Assembly: GCF_900113135.1 (NCBI RefSeq)
Contig: NZ_FOOH01000030.1
Location: 1 to 50,626, forward strand
Direction of reading: 5' to 3'
Length of the DNA: 50,626 nucleotides
Origin: Salegentibacter agarivorans
Lineage (GTDB): Bacteria; Bacteroidota; Bacteroidia; Flavobacteriales; Flavobacteriaceae
Part shown: one piece after another, positions 7,957-15,642 of the stretch
Layout: every line of letters starts with the position of its first letter
Numbering within the stretch: position 1 is the stretch's first letter
Program-made: the position numbers and the translations under genes
Notes under the pieces: generated by a model
The model's input: only the letters and a program-made list of their open reading frames with translations
The model's database searches: none
Told to the model about the DNA's origin: nothing

Positions 7957-8574
7957 ATGGATTTTTCTTCAAAACTATTGGAACAGGCTGTAGATGAAAT
8001 GTCTCAACTTCCGGGCATTGGTAAGCGTACCGCTTTAAGGCTGGTATTGCATATGCTAAAACAGCCCGAATCGCAGACCAAACAACTGGCAGATGCGCTT
8101 ACCAAACTTAGAACCGAAATTAAACTTTGCAAAAATTGCTATAACATTAGCGATACAGATTTGTGTGCTATTTGCGCTAATCCTTCCAGAAATTCAGAAA
8201 TTGTTTGCGTGGTAGAGGATATTCGCGATGTAATGGCTATTGAAAACACCGATCAATACCGGGGGCATTATCACGTTCTTGGGGGCAAAATAAGTCCGAT
8301 GGATGGTATTGGCCCTTCTCAGCTTAGCATAAAACCTTTAATAGAAAAAGTACAGGCAGGAAAAGTAGAGGAGATCATTTTTGCTTTAAGCAGCACGCTG
8401 GAAGGAGACACTACCAATTTTTATATTTACAGGCAACTGGAAGGTATCGGTATTAAAACTTCAACAATAGCAAGAGGAATTTCGGTAGGAGATGAACTGG
8501 AGTATGCCGATGAGGTGACTTTAGGAAGAAGTATTACCAACAGGGTTCCGTTTGAAAATTCTGCTAAAAATTGA
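7957..8574 (+). CDS. recR: Recombination protein RecR
   Basis: RecR works with RecF and RecO to load RecA onto gapped DNA. The 205-residue product has the expected order: a helix-hairpin-helix ([17 protein letters not shown], about 17-33), a four-cysteine zinc finger ([16 protein letters not shown], about 58-73), then a Toprim domain beginning [14 protein letters not shown] and containing [11 protein letters not shown]. The length is normal (about 200). The ATG at 7957 is preceded by TAAATTCG (7945-7952), a near -7 box, so this start is near the expected transcript start. An earlier frame from 7790 has no homologous content. Confidence 0.95.
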   Translation: MDFSSKLLEQAVDEMSQLPGIGKRTALRLVLHMLKQPESQTKQLADALTKLRTEIKLCKNCYNISDTDLCAICANPSRNSEIVCVVEDIRDVMAIENTDQYRGHYHVLGGKISPMDGIGPSQLSIKPLIEKVQAGKVEEIIFALSSTLEGDTTNFYIYRQLEGIGIKTSTIARGISVGDELEYADEVTLGRSITNRVPFENSAKN

Positions 8575-8610
8575 TATCTTTAAGTGAGCTTCGCGCTAAA
8601 AAATAAACAG

Positions 8611-8879
8611 ATGGAAATTTCAGCATTTAAAAAAGCGATTATTGAAAAGTTGGAGGGACTTAATGAAGCTCAATTGCTTCAAGTTAAAGAGTTACTTGAA
8701 AATTTTCATCACCAAGAAAATATTGAGGAACCGCAAACCGATTATCACCATGAGGAGTGGGATTTAATGCCTGATTAGCAAAAGAAAAGAATTGAAGATG
8801 CTGAAAAAGTTTAGGTAGTGCAGCAGGAGCTCCTCATAAAGAAGTTGCAAGAAGAGTAAAAGATAAATATGACTTCTAA
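8611..8879 (+). pseudogene. Broken antitoxin gene (type II TA, RelB/ParD-type helper of the ParE-like toxin)
   Basis: The frame from ATG 8611 gives a helical N-terminus (MEISAFKKAIIEKLEGLNEA) and runs to WDLMPD, then meets TAG at 8776. Reading through gives QKKRIEDAEK, the usual continuation of these antitoxins (normally WQ-K-R-I-E-D-A). A shift then occurs in the A-run at 8804-8808. One extra A restores SLGSAAGAPHKEVARR and KDKYDF, the expected antitoxin C-terminus, which ends at TAA 8877-8879 and overlaps the toxin ATG as in intact modules. So a nonsense change and a one-base deletion have cut off the toxin-binding part. The surviving product, if made, is 55 residues. Confidence 0.72.
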
Positions 8880-9150
8880 AAGGGAAATTATTTGGGCTGC
8901 TTCAGCCATAAAAGACTTAGACAATATTCTTGCTTATCTTGAAAATAATTGGAGCAAAACAGTTAGTGAAAATTTCTTTAATACCTTAGACCATTCGGTA
9001 GAGTTAATTAAGTTAAATCTTTATCAGTTTCCTGCACTCTCAAAAGAAAAGAGGTTCTATAAATGTGTGGTAACAAAGCATAATTCTATTTTTTATAGCG
9101 TTCCAAATCAAACTCTTATTAGGATTCTCCATGTTTTTGATACACGATAG
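8869..9150 (+). CDS. RelE/ParE-type toxin, probably with a truncated C-terminus
   Basis: This 93-residue product fits the RelE/ParE fold: an opening beta-strand (REIIWAASAIKDLDNILAYL), two helices, then three strands with YKCVVTKHNSIFYSV and TLIRILHVFDTR. ParE members poison gyrase and RelE members cleave mRNA; the subtype cannot be decided. The family usually ends F-D-T-R-Q-(D/N)-P-x-K-L. Here TAG (9148-9150) follows DTR, and the same frame goes on as DSDKLPLNQ to TAA 9178-9180, so a CAG/CAA-to-TAG change probably removed ten residues. The partner antitoxin upstream is broken, so the toxin is probably inactive. Confidence 0.7.
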   Translation: MTSKREIIWAASAIKDLDNILAYLENNWSKTVSENFFNTLDHSVELIKLNLYQFPALSKEKRFYKCVVTKHNSIFYSVPNQTLIRILHVFDTR

Positions 9151-9362
9151 GATTCCGATAAACTTCCACTTAATCAATAATATTTCTACTGAAAAATTTA
9201 GTTTCAGCTTTTGAAATTGTAATTTTACCCAGGTGCGAAAATATTTTCTGAAACAGAAAATTTATAACGAAAATTCATTTTATTGATTTTTTAATACTTT
9301 TAAAGTTGAATTTTCATTAAATTCGCAAGCATAAACCTTAAAATAAGCTTTCAATTATAGAT

Positions 9363-10703
9363 ATGGCAAAGTTTGAACTTAAGCTACCAAAAATGGGCGA
9401 AAGTGTCGCCGAAGCAACTATTACCAACTGGTTAAAGGAAGTTGGAGATACCATTGAAGCCGACGAGCCGGTATTGGAAATCGCTACCGATAAAGTTGAT
9501 AGCGAAGTTCCCAGCGAAGTAGAGGGGAAATTGGTAGAGAAACTTTTTGAAACCGATGATGTAGTACAGGTAGGCCAAACCATAGCTATTATTGAAACTG
9601 ATGGAGAAATCCCAGCCGGTGCAGGTGATGATGAATTAGATCTTGATCTTGACGATGAAAGCGAAGAAGAGGAGTATGCTGACGAAGTAGCTGAAAGTGT
9701 AGAGTTTGCAAAAGAAACTGCGGGAAGTAAAGATTTTTCTGATGCTTCTAGGTTTTACTCTCCACTGGTAAAGAATATAGCAAAAGAAGAAGGTATAGAC
9801 CTTGACGAGTTAGAAGAAGTAGAAGGTACCGGTAAAGATAATCGGGTGACTAAAGATGATATTTTAGCTTACGTTGAAAACCGTGAGAAAGGAACTTCTG
9901 CCAAGCAAAAGCCAAAAGCAAAACAGGCACCTTCTGCAGATACCGGAAAAATGGCCAGCGCCAAAGCCGAGTCTGAAAAAGTAGTTCCTTCAGGAGAAGA
10001 CGAGATTATAGAAATGAGTCGAATGGGTAAAATGATCGCACACCATATGGTTGATAGCGCTCAAACTTCAGCCCACGTTCAATCTTTTATCGAAGTAGAT
10101 GTTACCAATATTTGGAACTGGAGAAACAAGCACAAAAACGATTTTCAGAAAAAAGAAGGAGAAAAACTTACGTTTACTCCAATTTTTATGGAGGCCGTGG
10201 CAAAAGCTATTCGTGATTTCCCATTGATCAATATCTCGGTAGATGGCGATAAGATCATTAAGAAGAAAAATATTAATCTTGGGATGGCTGCAGCTCTTCC
10301 AGATGGAAACCTAATAGTACCGGTAATTAGAAATGCCGATCAGCTTAACCTTGTTGGCCTTGCTAAAAGGGTCAATGACCTTGCTAATCGGGCACGCCAG
10401 AATAAATTAAAGCCAGACGATATTCAGGGGGGAACTTATACCGTAACCAACGTAGGAACTTTTGGAAGTATTATGGGAACTCCTATAATTAACCAGCCGC
10501 AAGTTGCAATTCTTGCCCTGGGAGCCATTAGAAAAGTGCCGGCTGTTATAGAAACGCCAGATGGCGATTTTATTGGAATTCGTTATAAGATGTTCTTATC
10601 TCACAGTTACGATCACAGGGTTGTAAATGGAGCGCTTGGAGGCCAATTTGTACAACGTGTAGCCCAATATCTTGAAGGATTTGACAAAGACCGGGAGATA
10701 TAA
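9363..10703 (+). CDS. 2-oxo acid dehydrogenase E2, dihydrolipoamide acyltransferase (branched-chain type likely)
   Basis: E2 forms the core of a pyruvate/2-oxoglutarate/branched-chain keto acid dehydrogenase complex and transfers the acyl group from lipoate to CoA. The 446 residues show an N-terminal lipoyl domain (1-80) with the lipoylated lysine in TDKVDSEV (K44), an acidic linker, an E1/E3-binding domain (131-173), an Ala/Lys-rich linker, and the catalytic domain (about 215-446). The catalytic motif reads SYDHRVVNGALGG: His418 is present, but the usual Asp of DHRxxDG is Asn (N422). A single lipoyl domain and FxxxxN patterns point to the branched-chain (bkd) class, though sequence alone does not settle the substrate. 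It stands alone, with its own terminator, and no E1 or E3 gene is nearby. Confidence 0.88.
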   Translation: MAKFELKLPKMGESVAEATITNWLKEVGDTIEADEPVLEIATDKVDSEVPSEVEGKLVEKLFETDDVVQVGQTIAIIETDGEIPAGAGDDELDLDLDDESEEEEYADEVAESVEFAKETAGSKDFSDASRFYSPLVKNIAKEEGIDLDELEEVEGTGKDNRVTKDDILAYVENREKGTSAKQKPKAKQAPSADTGKMASAKAESEKVVPSGEDEIIEMSRMGKMIAHHMVDSAQTSAHVQSFIEVDVTNIWNWRNKHKNDFQKKEGEKLTFTPIFMEAVAKAIRDFPLINISVDGDKIIKKKNINLGMAAALPDGNLIVPVIRNADQLNLVGLAKRVNDLANRARQNKLKPDDIQGGTYTVTNVGTFGSIMGTPIINQPQVAILALGAIRKVPAVIETPDGDFIGIRYKMFLSHSYDHRVVNGALGGQFVQRVAQYLEGFDKDREI

Positions 10704-10722
10704 ATTCAAAGAATATTCAAAG

Positions 10723-10752
10723 AAAAAACCGGCTAAGATTAGCCGGTTTTTT
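10723..10752 (+). terminator. Intrinsic terminator of the E2 gene
   Basis: AAAAAACCGGCTAA and TTAGCCGGTTTTTT are perfect arms around a two-base loop, 20 bases after the E2 stop. The runs on both sides let it serve the convergent BLUF gene as well. Confidence 0.9.
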
Positions 10753-10756
10753 TAGC

Positions 10757-10846
10757 CGTCATCCTGAACTGGTTTCAGGATCTAAGATGTTGGTATTTCA
10801 AACGTATTAGAAGCTGAACATCCCGAAGCTTCGGGCAAGCTTGACG
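10757..10846. repeat. Intergenic palindromic repeat, family A, copy 1
   Basis: Starts CGTCATCCTGAACTGGTTTC and ends with an inverted version, GGCAAGCTTGACG. An internal ATCCCGAAGCTTCGGG palindrome is present. It lies between the convergent E2 and BLUF genes. Other copies are at 18622, 24196, 36970 and 40159. Confidence 0.75.
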
Positions 10847-10867
10847 ATTTTTTTAGTTTTTCTGCTT

Positions 10868-11287
10868 TCAAAGATTCTTTACGTAGTTATTTAATAGGTT
10901 TAAAGCAGGGTGCTCATCCGGGCTTTGGTAATTGTCAAAAAGCTGCGCTGTTTCCAGGTCTTTATAACCAAGAATTTCAAAAGCTTCATCTTTTTGTAGC
11001 TTTTTAAACGCCATAGACCATTCAGAAAACGCGCGTTTTTCACTAAAACCTGAGTCTATTTCAGTTACACTTTGGTGACGCCTGTCTTCAGCAATCTTAT
11101 TATATAGGCTATCAATATTCTCCTCTTTTCCTTCCAGGTATTGAATAAAGCTTCCGTGGAAATAGATTAGCATACCTGTTACCTCAATTTCGCTATTGCG
11201 AGTTCGGGATTTACTTAGAAGTTCCTTTAAATCATTATTGGTAATCACGTGACTTTGCCTGCTTACGTATGCTAAGTATTTAAACAT
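10868..11287 (-). CDS. BLUF-domain blue-light photoreceptor
   Basis: BLUF domains bind FAD and sense blue light through a hydrogen-bond switch. Using the ATG at 11287, the protein has 139 residues and the key residues are in place: Tyr7 in LAYVSR, Asn31 in SRTRNSEIEVTGML, and Gln49 in GSFIQYLEG, followed by the usual helix with ENIDSLYNKIAEDRRHQ. The C-terminal 40 residues form a short helical cap and carry no output domain, so signalling would be by protein-protein contact. A longer frame starts with TTG at 11311, but that codon lies inside the -7 box, so it is rejected. The gene stands alone; the E2 gene converges on it. Confidence 0.88.
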   Translation of the reverse strand: MFKYLAYVSRQSHVITNNDLKELLSKSRTRNSEIEVTGMLIYFHGSFIQYLEGKEENIDSLYNKIAEDRRHQSVTEIDSGFSEKRAFSEWSMAFKKLQKDEAFEILGYKDLETAQLFDNYQSPDEHPALNLLNNYVKNL

Positions 11288-11308
11288 CCTGTTATTTTTT
11301 AATATATT

Positions 11309-11316
11309 CAAAGATA
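11309..11316 (-). promoter_or_regulatory. -7 box of the BLUF gene
   Basis: TATCTTTG on the minus strand matches TAnnTTTG exactly. It predicts a start near 11303 and a leader of about 15-18 bases before ATG 11287. No good -33 TTTG is seen. Confidence 0.5.
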
Positions 11317-11516
11317 AAAAATGTTATTAGGTTTAGTTGAAGGAATATTTAGTGATTTAAAAGGGATTAAGATTGTATATCCAATAATGTGTTCTAATAT
11401 TCAAACTTCTGTCAAATTAAATTTTTTACGGCTGTAAATCTTTATTTTTCAAAACTTGCTTAATAAGTCAAAGCCCATAAATTGTAGTATATTTACCCCC
11501 AAAATCAAGCTCCTTT

Positions 11517-12293
11517 ATGGAATTAAACCTAACGAGACCCATTTGTTTTTTTGATCTCGAAACCACGGGAACAAATGTGGCAAAAGACCGTATTGTAGAA
11601 ATCGCTATCCTTAAAGTTTTTCCTAACGGAAACAAGGAAAGCAAAACCTGGCTGGTAAACCCAGAAATGCCTATTCCCAAAGAAGTGGTGGCAATTCACG
11701 GAATTTCAGACGAGAAAGTGGCTAATGAGCCCACGTTTAAAGAACTTTCCTCCCAGGTGCACGATATGATTAAAGGTTGTGATCTAGGTGGTTACAATTC
11801 CAATAGATTTGATATTCCTTTACTGGTAGAAGAACTTCTACGCGCCGGGATAGATTTTGAAATGAAAAACGTGGTGGCTGTAGATGTACAAACTATTTTT
11901 CATAAAAAAGAACAAAGAACTTTGGCAGCCGCATACCAGTTTTACTGCGGAAAAGATCTTATAGATGCCCATAGTGCTGAAGCAGATACCACGGCAACCT
12001 ACGAGGTTTTAAAATCGCAGTTAGATAGGTATGACGATTTGCAAAATGATATGAAATACCTTGCCGATTATTCTGCGAGGAATAAATTTGCAGATTTCGC
12101 CGGATTTATCGCGTATGATAAAAAAGGAAACGAAGTTTTTGCTTTTGGAAAATACCGTGGTAAAAATGTAGAAAAGGTGTTGGAGGAGGAACCGGGTTAT
12201 TTTGGATGGATCCAGAATGCCGATTTTCCACTTTATACCAAAAAAGTACTTACCGCTATAAAATTGAGAAAATTAAATACCAAGTTGAAATAA
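11517..12293 (+). CDS. DnaQ-like 3'-5' exonuclease (DEDDh) with C-terminal DUF3820-like domain
   Basis: The 258-residue protein is related to the epsilon subunit of DNA polymerase III and should remove nucleotides from 3' ends. The DEDDh residues are visible: Asp13 and Glu15 in FFDLETTGT, Asp99 in GYNSNRFDIPLL, and His152 and Asp157 in AHSAEADTTA. Residues from about 205 to 250 (FGKYRGKNVEKVLEEEPGYFGWI) form a small extra domain of the DUF3820 type that is often fused to such nucleases. It is the first gene of a four-gene operon with 18-, 4- and -4-base spacings. Whether it proofreads or acts in RNA/DNA repair cannot be told. Confidence 0.85.
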   Translation: MELNLTRPICFFDLETTGTNVAKDRIVEIAILKVFPNGNKESKTWLVNPEMPIPKEVVAIHGISDEKVANEPTFKELSSQVHDMIKGCDLGGYNSNRFDIPLLVEELLRAGIDFEMKNVVAVDVQTIFHKKEQRTLAAAYQFYCGKDLIDAHSAEADTTATYEVLKSQLDRYDDLQNDMKYLADYSARNKFADFAGFIAYDKKGNEVFAFGKYRGKNVEKVLEEEPGYFGWIQNADFPLYTKKVLTAIKLRKLNTKLK

Positions 12294-12311
12294 TTTTTAC
12301 CAGGCCTACTT

Positions 12312-12926
12312 ATGAAAATAATTTGCATTGGCAGAAACTATACCGATCATATTTCTGAATTACAAAATGAAAAACCCGAAGATCCGGTAATTTTTCTGAA
12401 ACCAGATACTTCTATTTTATTAAAAAAACAGCCCTTTTTTATCCCTGATTTTTCTAACGATGTTCATTATGAAGTTGAGGTTTTGGTGAAGATCAAAAAA
12501 GTAGGAAAACATATTCAGGAGAAATTTGCGCATAAATATTATGAGGAAGTTGGCCTTGGGATAGATTTTACCGCCAGAGATCTTCAGCAAAAATTAAAGG
12601 ACAAAGGATTGCCCTGGGAAAAAGCAAAAGCTTTTGATGGAGCTGCGGTAATAGGAGAAAAATGGTTGCCCAAAGATGCGGTTGGCGATATAAATATGCT
12701 TAACTTTAGTTTAGAAAAGAACGGGGAAACCGTTCAAAAAAGCAATACCCGATTGATGCTGTGGAAAATAGATGAGCTAATTGCCTATATTTCACAGTTT
12801 TTTACTTTAAAAATAGGTGATGTTATCTTTACCGGGACCCCGGCCGGTGTTGGCAAAGTAACGCCAGAAGATAGATTAACCGGATTTTTAGAAGACAAAC
12901 AAATCTTTTCAATTCAAATAAAATAG
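12312..12926 (+). CDS. Fumarylacetoacetate hydrolase family protein
   Basis: The 204-residue protein is a single FAH fold. Members are Mg2+-dependent enzymes acting on 2-oxo acids, such as acylpyruvases, oxaloacetate decarboxylases or tautomerases. The metal ligands are recognisable: Glu54 and Glu56 in HYEVEVLVKI and Asp86 in GLGIDFTARDLQ. The late motif GDVIFTGTPAGVGKV is the family signature. The length is short, as in YcgM-type acylpyruvases. The neighbours (nuclease, Hpt, CinA) do not point to a pathway, so it may be a metabolite-repair enzyme; this is inference. Confidence 0.85.
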   Translation: MKIICIGRNYTDHISELQNEKPEDPVIFLKPDTSILLKKQPFFIPDFSNDVHYEVEVLVKIKKVGKHIQEKFAHKYYEEVGLGIDFTARDLQQKLKDKGLPWEKAKAFDGAAVIGEKWLPKDAVGDINMLNFSLEKNGETVQKSNTRLMLWKIDELIAYISQFFTLKIGDVIFTGTPAGVGKVTPEDRLTGFLEDKQIFSIQIK

Positions 12927-12930
12927 TACT

Positions 12931-13272
12931 ATGAGCAACTACGATTTAAGTGAGGTTAAAGAAATGGCCGGTGGCGACGAAGATTTCATGAAAATAGTGG
13001 TACAAACCTTTTTAGAAGAAATTCCGCCAGATGTAGAAGCGATGAACGAGGCTATTTCTAACGATAATCCTGATCTTGCTTATCAATTTGCCCATAAAAT
13101 GAAACCTAATTTACAGCTGTTTGGCCTGGAACTTATGGACGAGGTAAAGGTGATTGAGGCCTGGGCAAAAGCCGGGAAAAAGAAAGACGAAGTTCCCACC
13201 GCGGCATCTAAAATCACCAAGAAAGTAAATGTGGCCAGCATTGCCCTTAAAAGAGATTTTGAACTGGAATGA
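12931..13272 (+). CDS. Stand-alone histidine phosphotransfer (Hpt) protein
   Basis: This 113-residue all-helical protein passes phosphate between a hybrid histidine kinase and a response regulator. The phosphorylatable residue is His55 in [15 protein letters not shown], with the expected Lys/Pro after it. [19 protein letters not shown] forms the first helix of the bundle. No kinase or regulator is nearby, so its partners are elsewhere. It starts 4 bases after the FAH gene and its stop overlaps the cinA start (ATGA at 13269-13272), so the two are translationally coupled. Confidence 0.85.
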   Translation: MSNYDLSEVKEMAGGDEDFMKIVVQTFLEEIPPDVEAMNEAISNDNPDLAYQFAHKMKPNLQLFGLELMDEVKVIEAWAKAGKKKDEVPTAASKITKKVNVASIALKRDFELE

Positions 13273-14531
13273 AAGCAGAAATAATTACCATTGGAGATGA
13301 GATTCTAATTGGCCAGATTATAGATACCAATTCAGCTTTTATCGCTAAAGAATTAAACAAAATTGGTATTTCGGTAAAACAAATTTCTACGGTAGAAGAC
13401 GAAAAAAGTCATATCCTGGAAGCTTTGTACGAGGCTAAAAACCGTGCCGATATCATAATTATTACTGGCGGTCTTGGGCCTACCAAAGACGATATTACCA
13501 AAGATTGTTTATGCGAATTTTTCAATGATAAACTCGTGAAAAACGAGGAAGTACTCAAGCATATAGAATTTCTTTTTGATAAATATATAGACACTCCAAT
13601 TTCCGATTTAAACCGAAAACAGGCCATGTTACCCTCTAAAGCCCTGGCTTTAAAAAATAAGTATGGTACAGCAGCAGGAATGTGGTTTGAAAGCGAGGAA
13701 AAAGCTTATATTTCTTTGCCAGGCGTTCCTTTTGAAATGAAAGCGCTCATAGAAGATGAAGTTGTGCCTAAGCTTCAGCAAACGTTTAAAAGGCCGGTTA
13801 TTCTGCATAAAACCGTTTTAACCTACGGGATGGGAGAAAGCGCCATTGCCGATAAAATTGAAGATTGGGAAAACAATTTCCCGCCATACATTAAACTGGC
13901 GTATTTGCCCAACCTGGGCAGGGTGCGTTTGCGTTTAACTGCGAAAGGCGATAACGAAGAACATCTTAAAAACAGTGTAGAAAGCCTTATTACCGATTTG
14001 CACGGGATTATAGGCGATATTATTGTTGGGTATGAAGACGATGAGCCTATAGAAATTCAAATTTCAAGATTATTACTAAAAATTAATGCCAGTATATCCA
14101 CGGCGGAAAGTTGTACCGGTGGGAAATTGGCCAATTTATTTGCCACACCTCCCGGCGCATCAAATTATTATAAAGGCAGCGTGGTAAGTTACGCCACGAG
14201 TGTTAAAGAAGATATTTTACAAATAGATAAAAAGCTAATAGAAGAACACTCGGTGGTGAGTGAGGAAGTGGCAATGGCTATGGCAAAAAATGTGAGAGAT
14301 CTTTTTAAAACCGATTATGCCATTTCTACCACCGGAAATGCAGGGCCGGCAAAAGGAGACAGCGATGCCGAAATTGGTACTGTTTTTATAGGAATTGCCG
14401 CCCCAAATAAGGTTTATGCTAAAAAATTCATCTTTGGGAATCATCGGGATAAAGTAATTGGGAAGGCGGTAAACAAAAGCATGGAAATGATTCGGGAAGA
14501 GTTATTTCAGCAAATAAAGACCTATCCTTAA
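13269..14531 (+). CDS. cinA: CinA-like protein (nicotinamide-nucleotide amidase / ADP-ribose pyrophosphatase)
   Basis: The 420-residue protein has the two CinA halves. The N-terminal MoCF/COG1058 half carries [14 protein letters not shown] and GGLGPTKDD (67-75). The C-terminal amidase half has [20 protein letters not shown] with the catalytic Ser and Lys region and [10 protein letters not shown]. The enzyme deamidates NMN in the pyridine-nucleotide salvage cycle, and the N-terminal half can hydrolyse ADP-ribose. The length matches full-size bacterial CinA. It ends the nuclease-FAH-Hpt-cinA operon. No competence gene is near, so the old name carries no meaning for its role here. Confidence 0.92.
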   Translation: MKAEIITIGDEILIGQIIDTNSAFIAKELNKIGISVKQISTVEDEKSHILEALYEAKNRADIIIITGGLGPTKDDITKDCLCEFFNDKLVKNEEVLKHIEFLFDKYIDTPISDLNRKQAMLPSKALALKNKYGTAAGMWFESEEKAYISLPGVPFEMKALIEDEVVPKLQQTFKRPVILHKTVLTYGMGESAIADKIEDWENNFPPYIKLAYLPNLGRVRLRLTAKGDNEEHLKNSVESLITDLHGIIGDIIVGYEDDEPIEIQISRLLLKINASISTAESCTGGKLANLFATPPGASNYYKGSVVSYATSVKEDILQIDKKLIEEHSVVSEEVAMAMAKNVRDLFKTDYAISTTGNAGPAKGDSDAEIGTVFIGIAAPNKVYAKKFIFGNHRDKVIGKAVNKSMEMIREELFQQIKTYP

Positions 14532-14742
14532 TCACATTTTTTAGTTTTAAAGTTTTGAAATCACCTACATTAAGGTTTGAATTTCAGTATTTTAAATAGT
14601 TTTTGCTTCAAAAATGGCTAAATTCGCAAAGCGAAAAAGTTTGTTCGCTTTCTAACACAACGAAAACAGGGAGTTTTTAGCTAAGAAATAGACTTGATTT
14701 CCATATTTCAAAAAGCTGGAATATTTTTTTAAATTAATATTG

Positions 14743-14770
14743 TTTGTTAGGTGAAAAAATCGTTAATTTG
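14743..14770 (+). promoter_or_regulatory. Promoter of the rpmB-rpmG-DUF4295 operon
   Basis: TTTG (14743-14746) and TTAATTTG (14763-14770) are 16 bases apart, one base off the TAnnTTTG consensus. The predicted start is near 14776, giving a leader of about 30 bases. The rest of the 14532-14742 gap shows only a weak hairpin at 14628-14651 (AAAGCGAA/TTCGCTTT). Confidence 0.6.
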
Positions 14771-14806
14771 CAGCCTGTTTTGAAATAACGAGAAAAGAAT
14801 AGAGCA

Positions 14807-15046
14807 ATGTCAAGAGTTTGTGAACTTACTGGTAAAAGAGCGATGGTTGGGAACAATGTTTCTCACGCTATGAACAAAACCAAACGTAGATTTAATGCCA
14901 ATTTGGTAAAGAAACGTTTTTTTATTCCTGAGGAAGATAAATGGGTCACTTTAAAGGTATCTACATCTGCACTTAAAGATATTAATAAAAAAGGCATCTC
15001 TGCTGTAATTAAAGAGGCAAGAGAAAAAGGATTTTTGAAGAAATAA
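14807..15046 (+). CDS. rpmB: 50S ribosomal protein L28 (bL28)
   Basis: The 79-residue protein opens with SRVCELTGKRAMVGNNVSHA, the L28 signature, followed by KTKRRFNANLVKKRFF and a basic helical end. It is the size usual for Bacteroidota L28. It leads a three-gene ribosomal operon, with rpmG 25 bases downstream. Confidence 0.97.
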   Translation: MSRVCELTGKRAMVGNNVSHAMNKTKRRFNANLVKKRFFIPEEDKWVTLKVSTSALKDINKKGISAVIKEAREKGFLKK

Positions 15047-15071
15047 TCCTTAAGCATAAAAACACATTACA

Positions 15072-15254
15072 ATGGCAAAGAAAGGAAACAGGGTACAGGT
15101 TATACTAGAGTGTACAGAGCATAAAGCTACCGGACAACCGGGAACTTCAAGATACATTACTACCAAGAATAAAAAGAATACACCGGATAGATTGGAGATA
15201 AAGAAATTTAATCCAATCCTTAAGAAAATGACGGTTCATAAAGAGATAAAATAA
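15072..15254 (+). CDS. rpmG: 50S ribosomal protein L33 (bL33), zinc-free form
   Basis: The 60-residue protein has the L33 pattern: [37 protein letters not shown], then [13 protein letters not shown]. Only one cysteine remains, so the four-Cys zinc site is absent (C-minus form). It sits between rpmB and the DUF4295 gene. Confidence 0.96.
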   Translation: MAKKGNRVQVILECTEHKATGQPGTSRYITTKNKKNTPDRLEIKKFNPILKKMTVHKEIK

Positions 15255-15260
15255 TAAGTT

Positions 15261-15413
15261 ATGGCTAAGAAATCAGTAGCATCGATACAAACAGGGTCTA
15301 AGAGATTGACCAAAGCAATTAAAATGGTGAAATCTCCAAAATCTGGTGCCTATACTTTTGTTGAACAAATTATGGCTCCGGAAGAAGTGAACGACTTTTT
15401 GAACAAAAAGTAA
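15261..15413 (+). CDS. DUF4295 small basic protein, probable ribosome-associated protein
   Basis: A 50-residue frame starts 6 bases after rpmG and reads MAKKSVASIQTGSKRLTKAI, then a short stretch ending APEEVNDFLNKK. I recognise it as DUF4295, a family limited to Bacteroidota and nearly always placed after rpmB-rpmG. From memory, a small protein of this kind was found as an extra large-subunit protein (bL38) in a Flavobacterium ribosome structure, but I cannot check that this is the same family. Size, basic N-terminus and operon position all fit a ribosomal protein. Confidence 0.85.
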   Translation: MAKKSVASIQTGSKRLTKAIKMVKSPKSGAYTFVEQIMAPEEVNDFLNKK

Positions 15414-15442
15414 GCTAAGCAAACTTCCTTGAAAACATTTAC

Positions 15443-15472
15443 AAAGCCGTCTGGATAACTCTAGACGGCTTT
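15443..15472 (+). terminator. Intrinsic terminator of the ribosomal operon
   Basis: AAAGCCGTCT and AGACGGCTTT pair around a 10-base loop and are followed by TTTGTTTTT. It lies 30 bases after the DUF4295 stop. Confidence 0.9.
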
Positions 15473-15482
15473 TTGTTTTTAT

Positions 15483-15565
15483 TCAATAATCGAAATTTAA
15501 ATGCTCCGGGATTTGTTTCGATATCGTAAATTAGTTCTTCTTAATGCTTCGTGGGCTTGCCTCGA
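15483..15565. repeat. Intergenic repeat, family B, copy 1
   Basis: It shares ATAATCGA-ATTTAAATGCTCCG near its left end and CGTGGGCTTGCC-CGA at its right end with the copy at 20990-21078. The two are about the same length (83 and 89 bases). It lies between the ribosomal operon's terminator and ftsY. Confidence 0.6.
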
Positions 15566-15642
15566 AGTAATTTGCTTATATTTACAGCTGAAAATTTCGG
15601 GAAAACATTTCCGGAATTTGTTGATTTTAAACCTTCCAAAAA

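Noticed and set aside
7790-7993. A 67-residue frame upstream of recR on the plus strand
   Set aside because: It overlaps the recR start in another frame, has no family-like content, and the region carries the probable recR promoter.
14628-14651. Hairpin AAAGCGAA/TTCGCTTT as terminator of the cinA operon
   Set aside because: There is no T-run after the stem, and it is about 100 bases past the stop; evidence is too weak to call.
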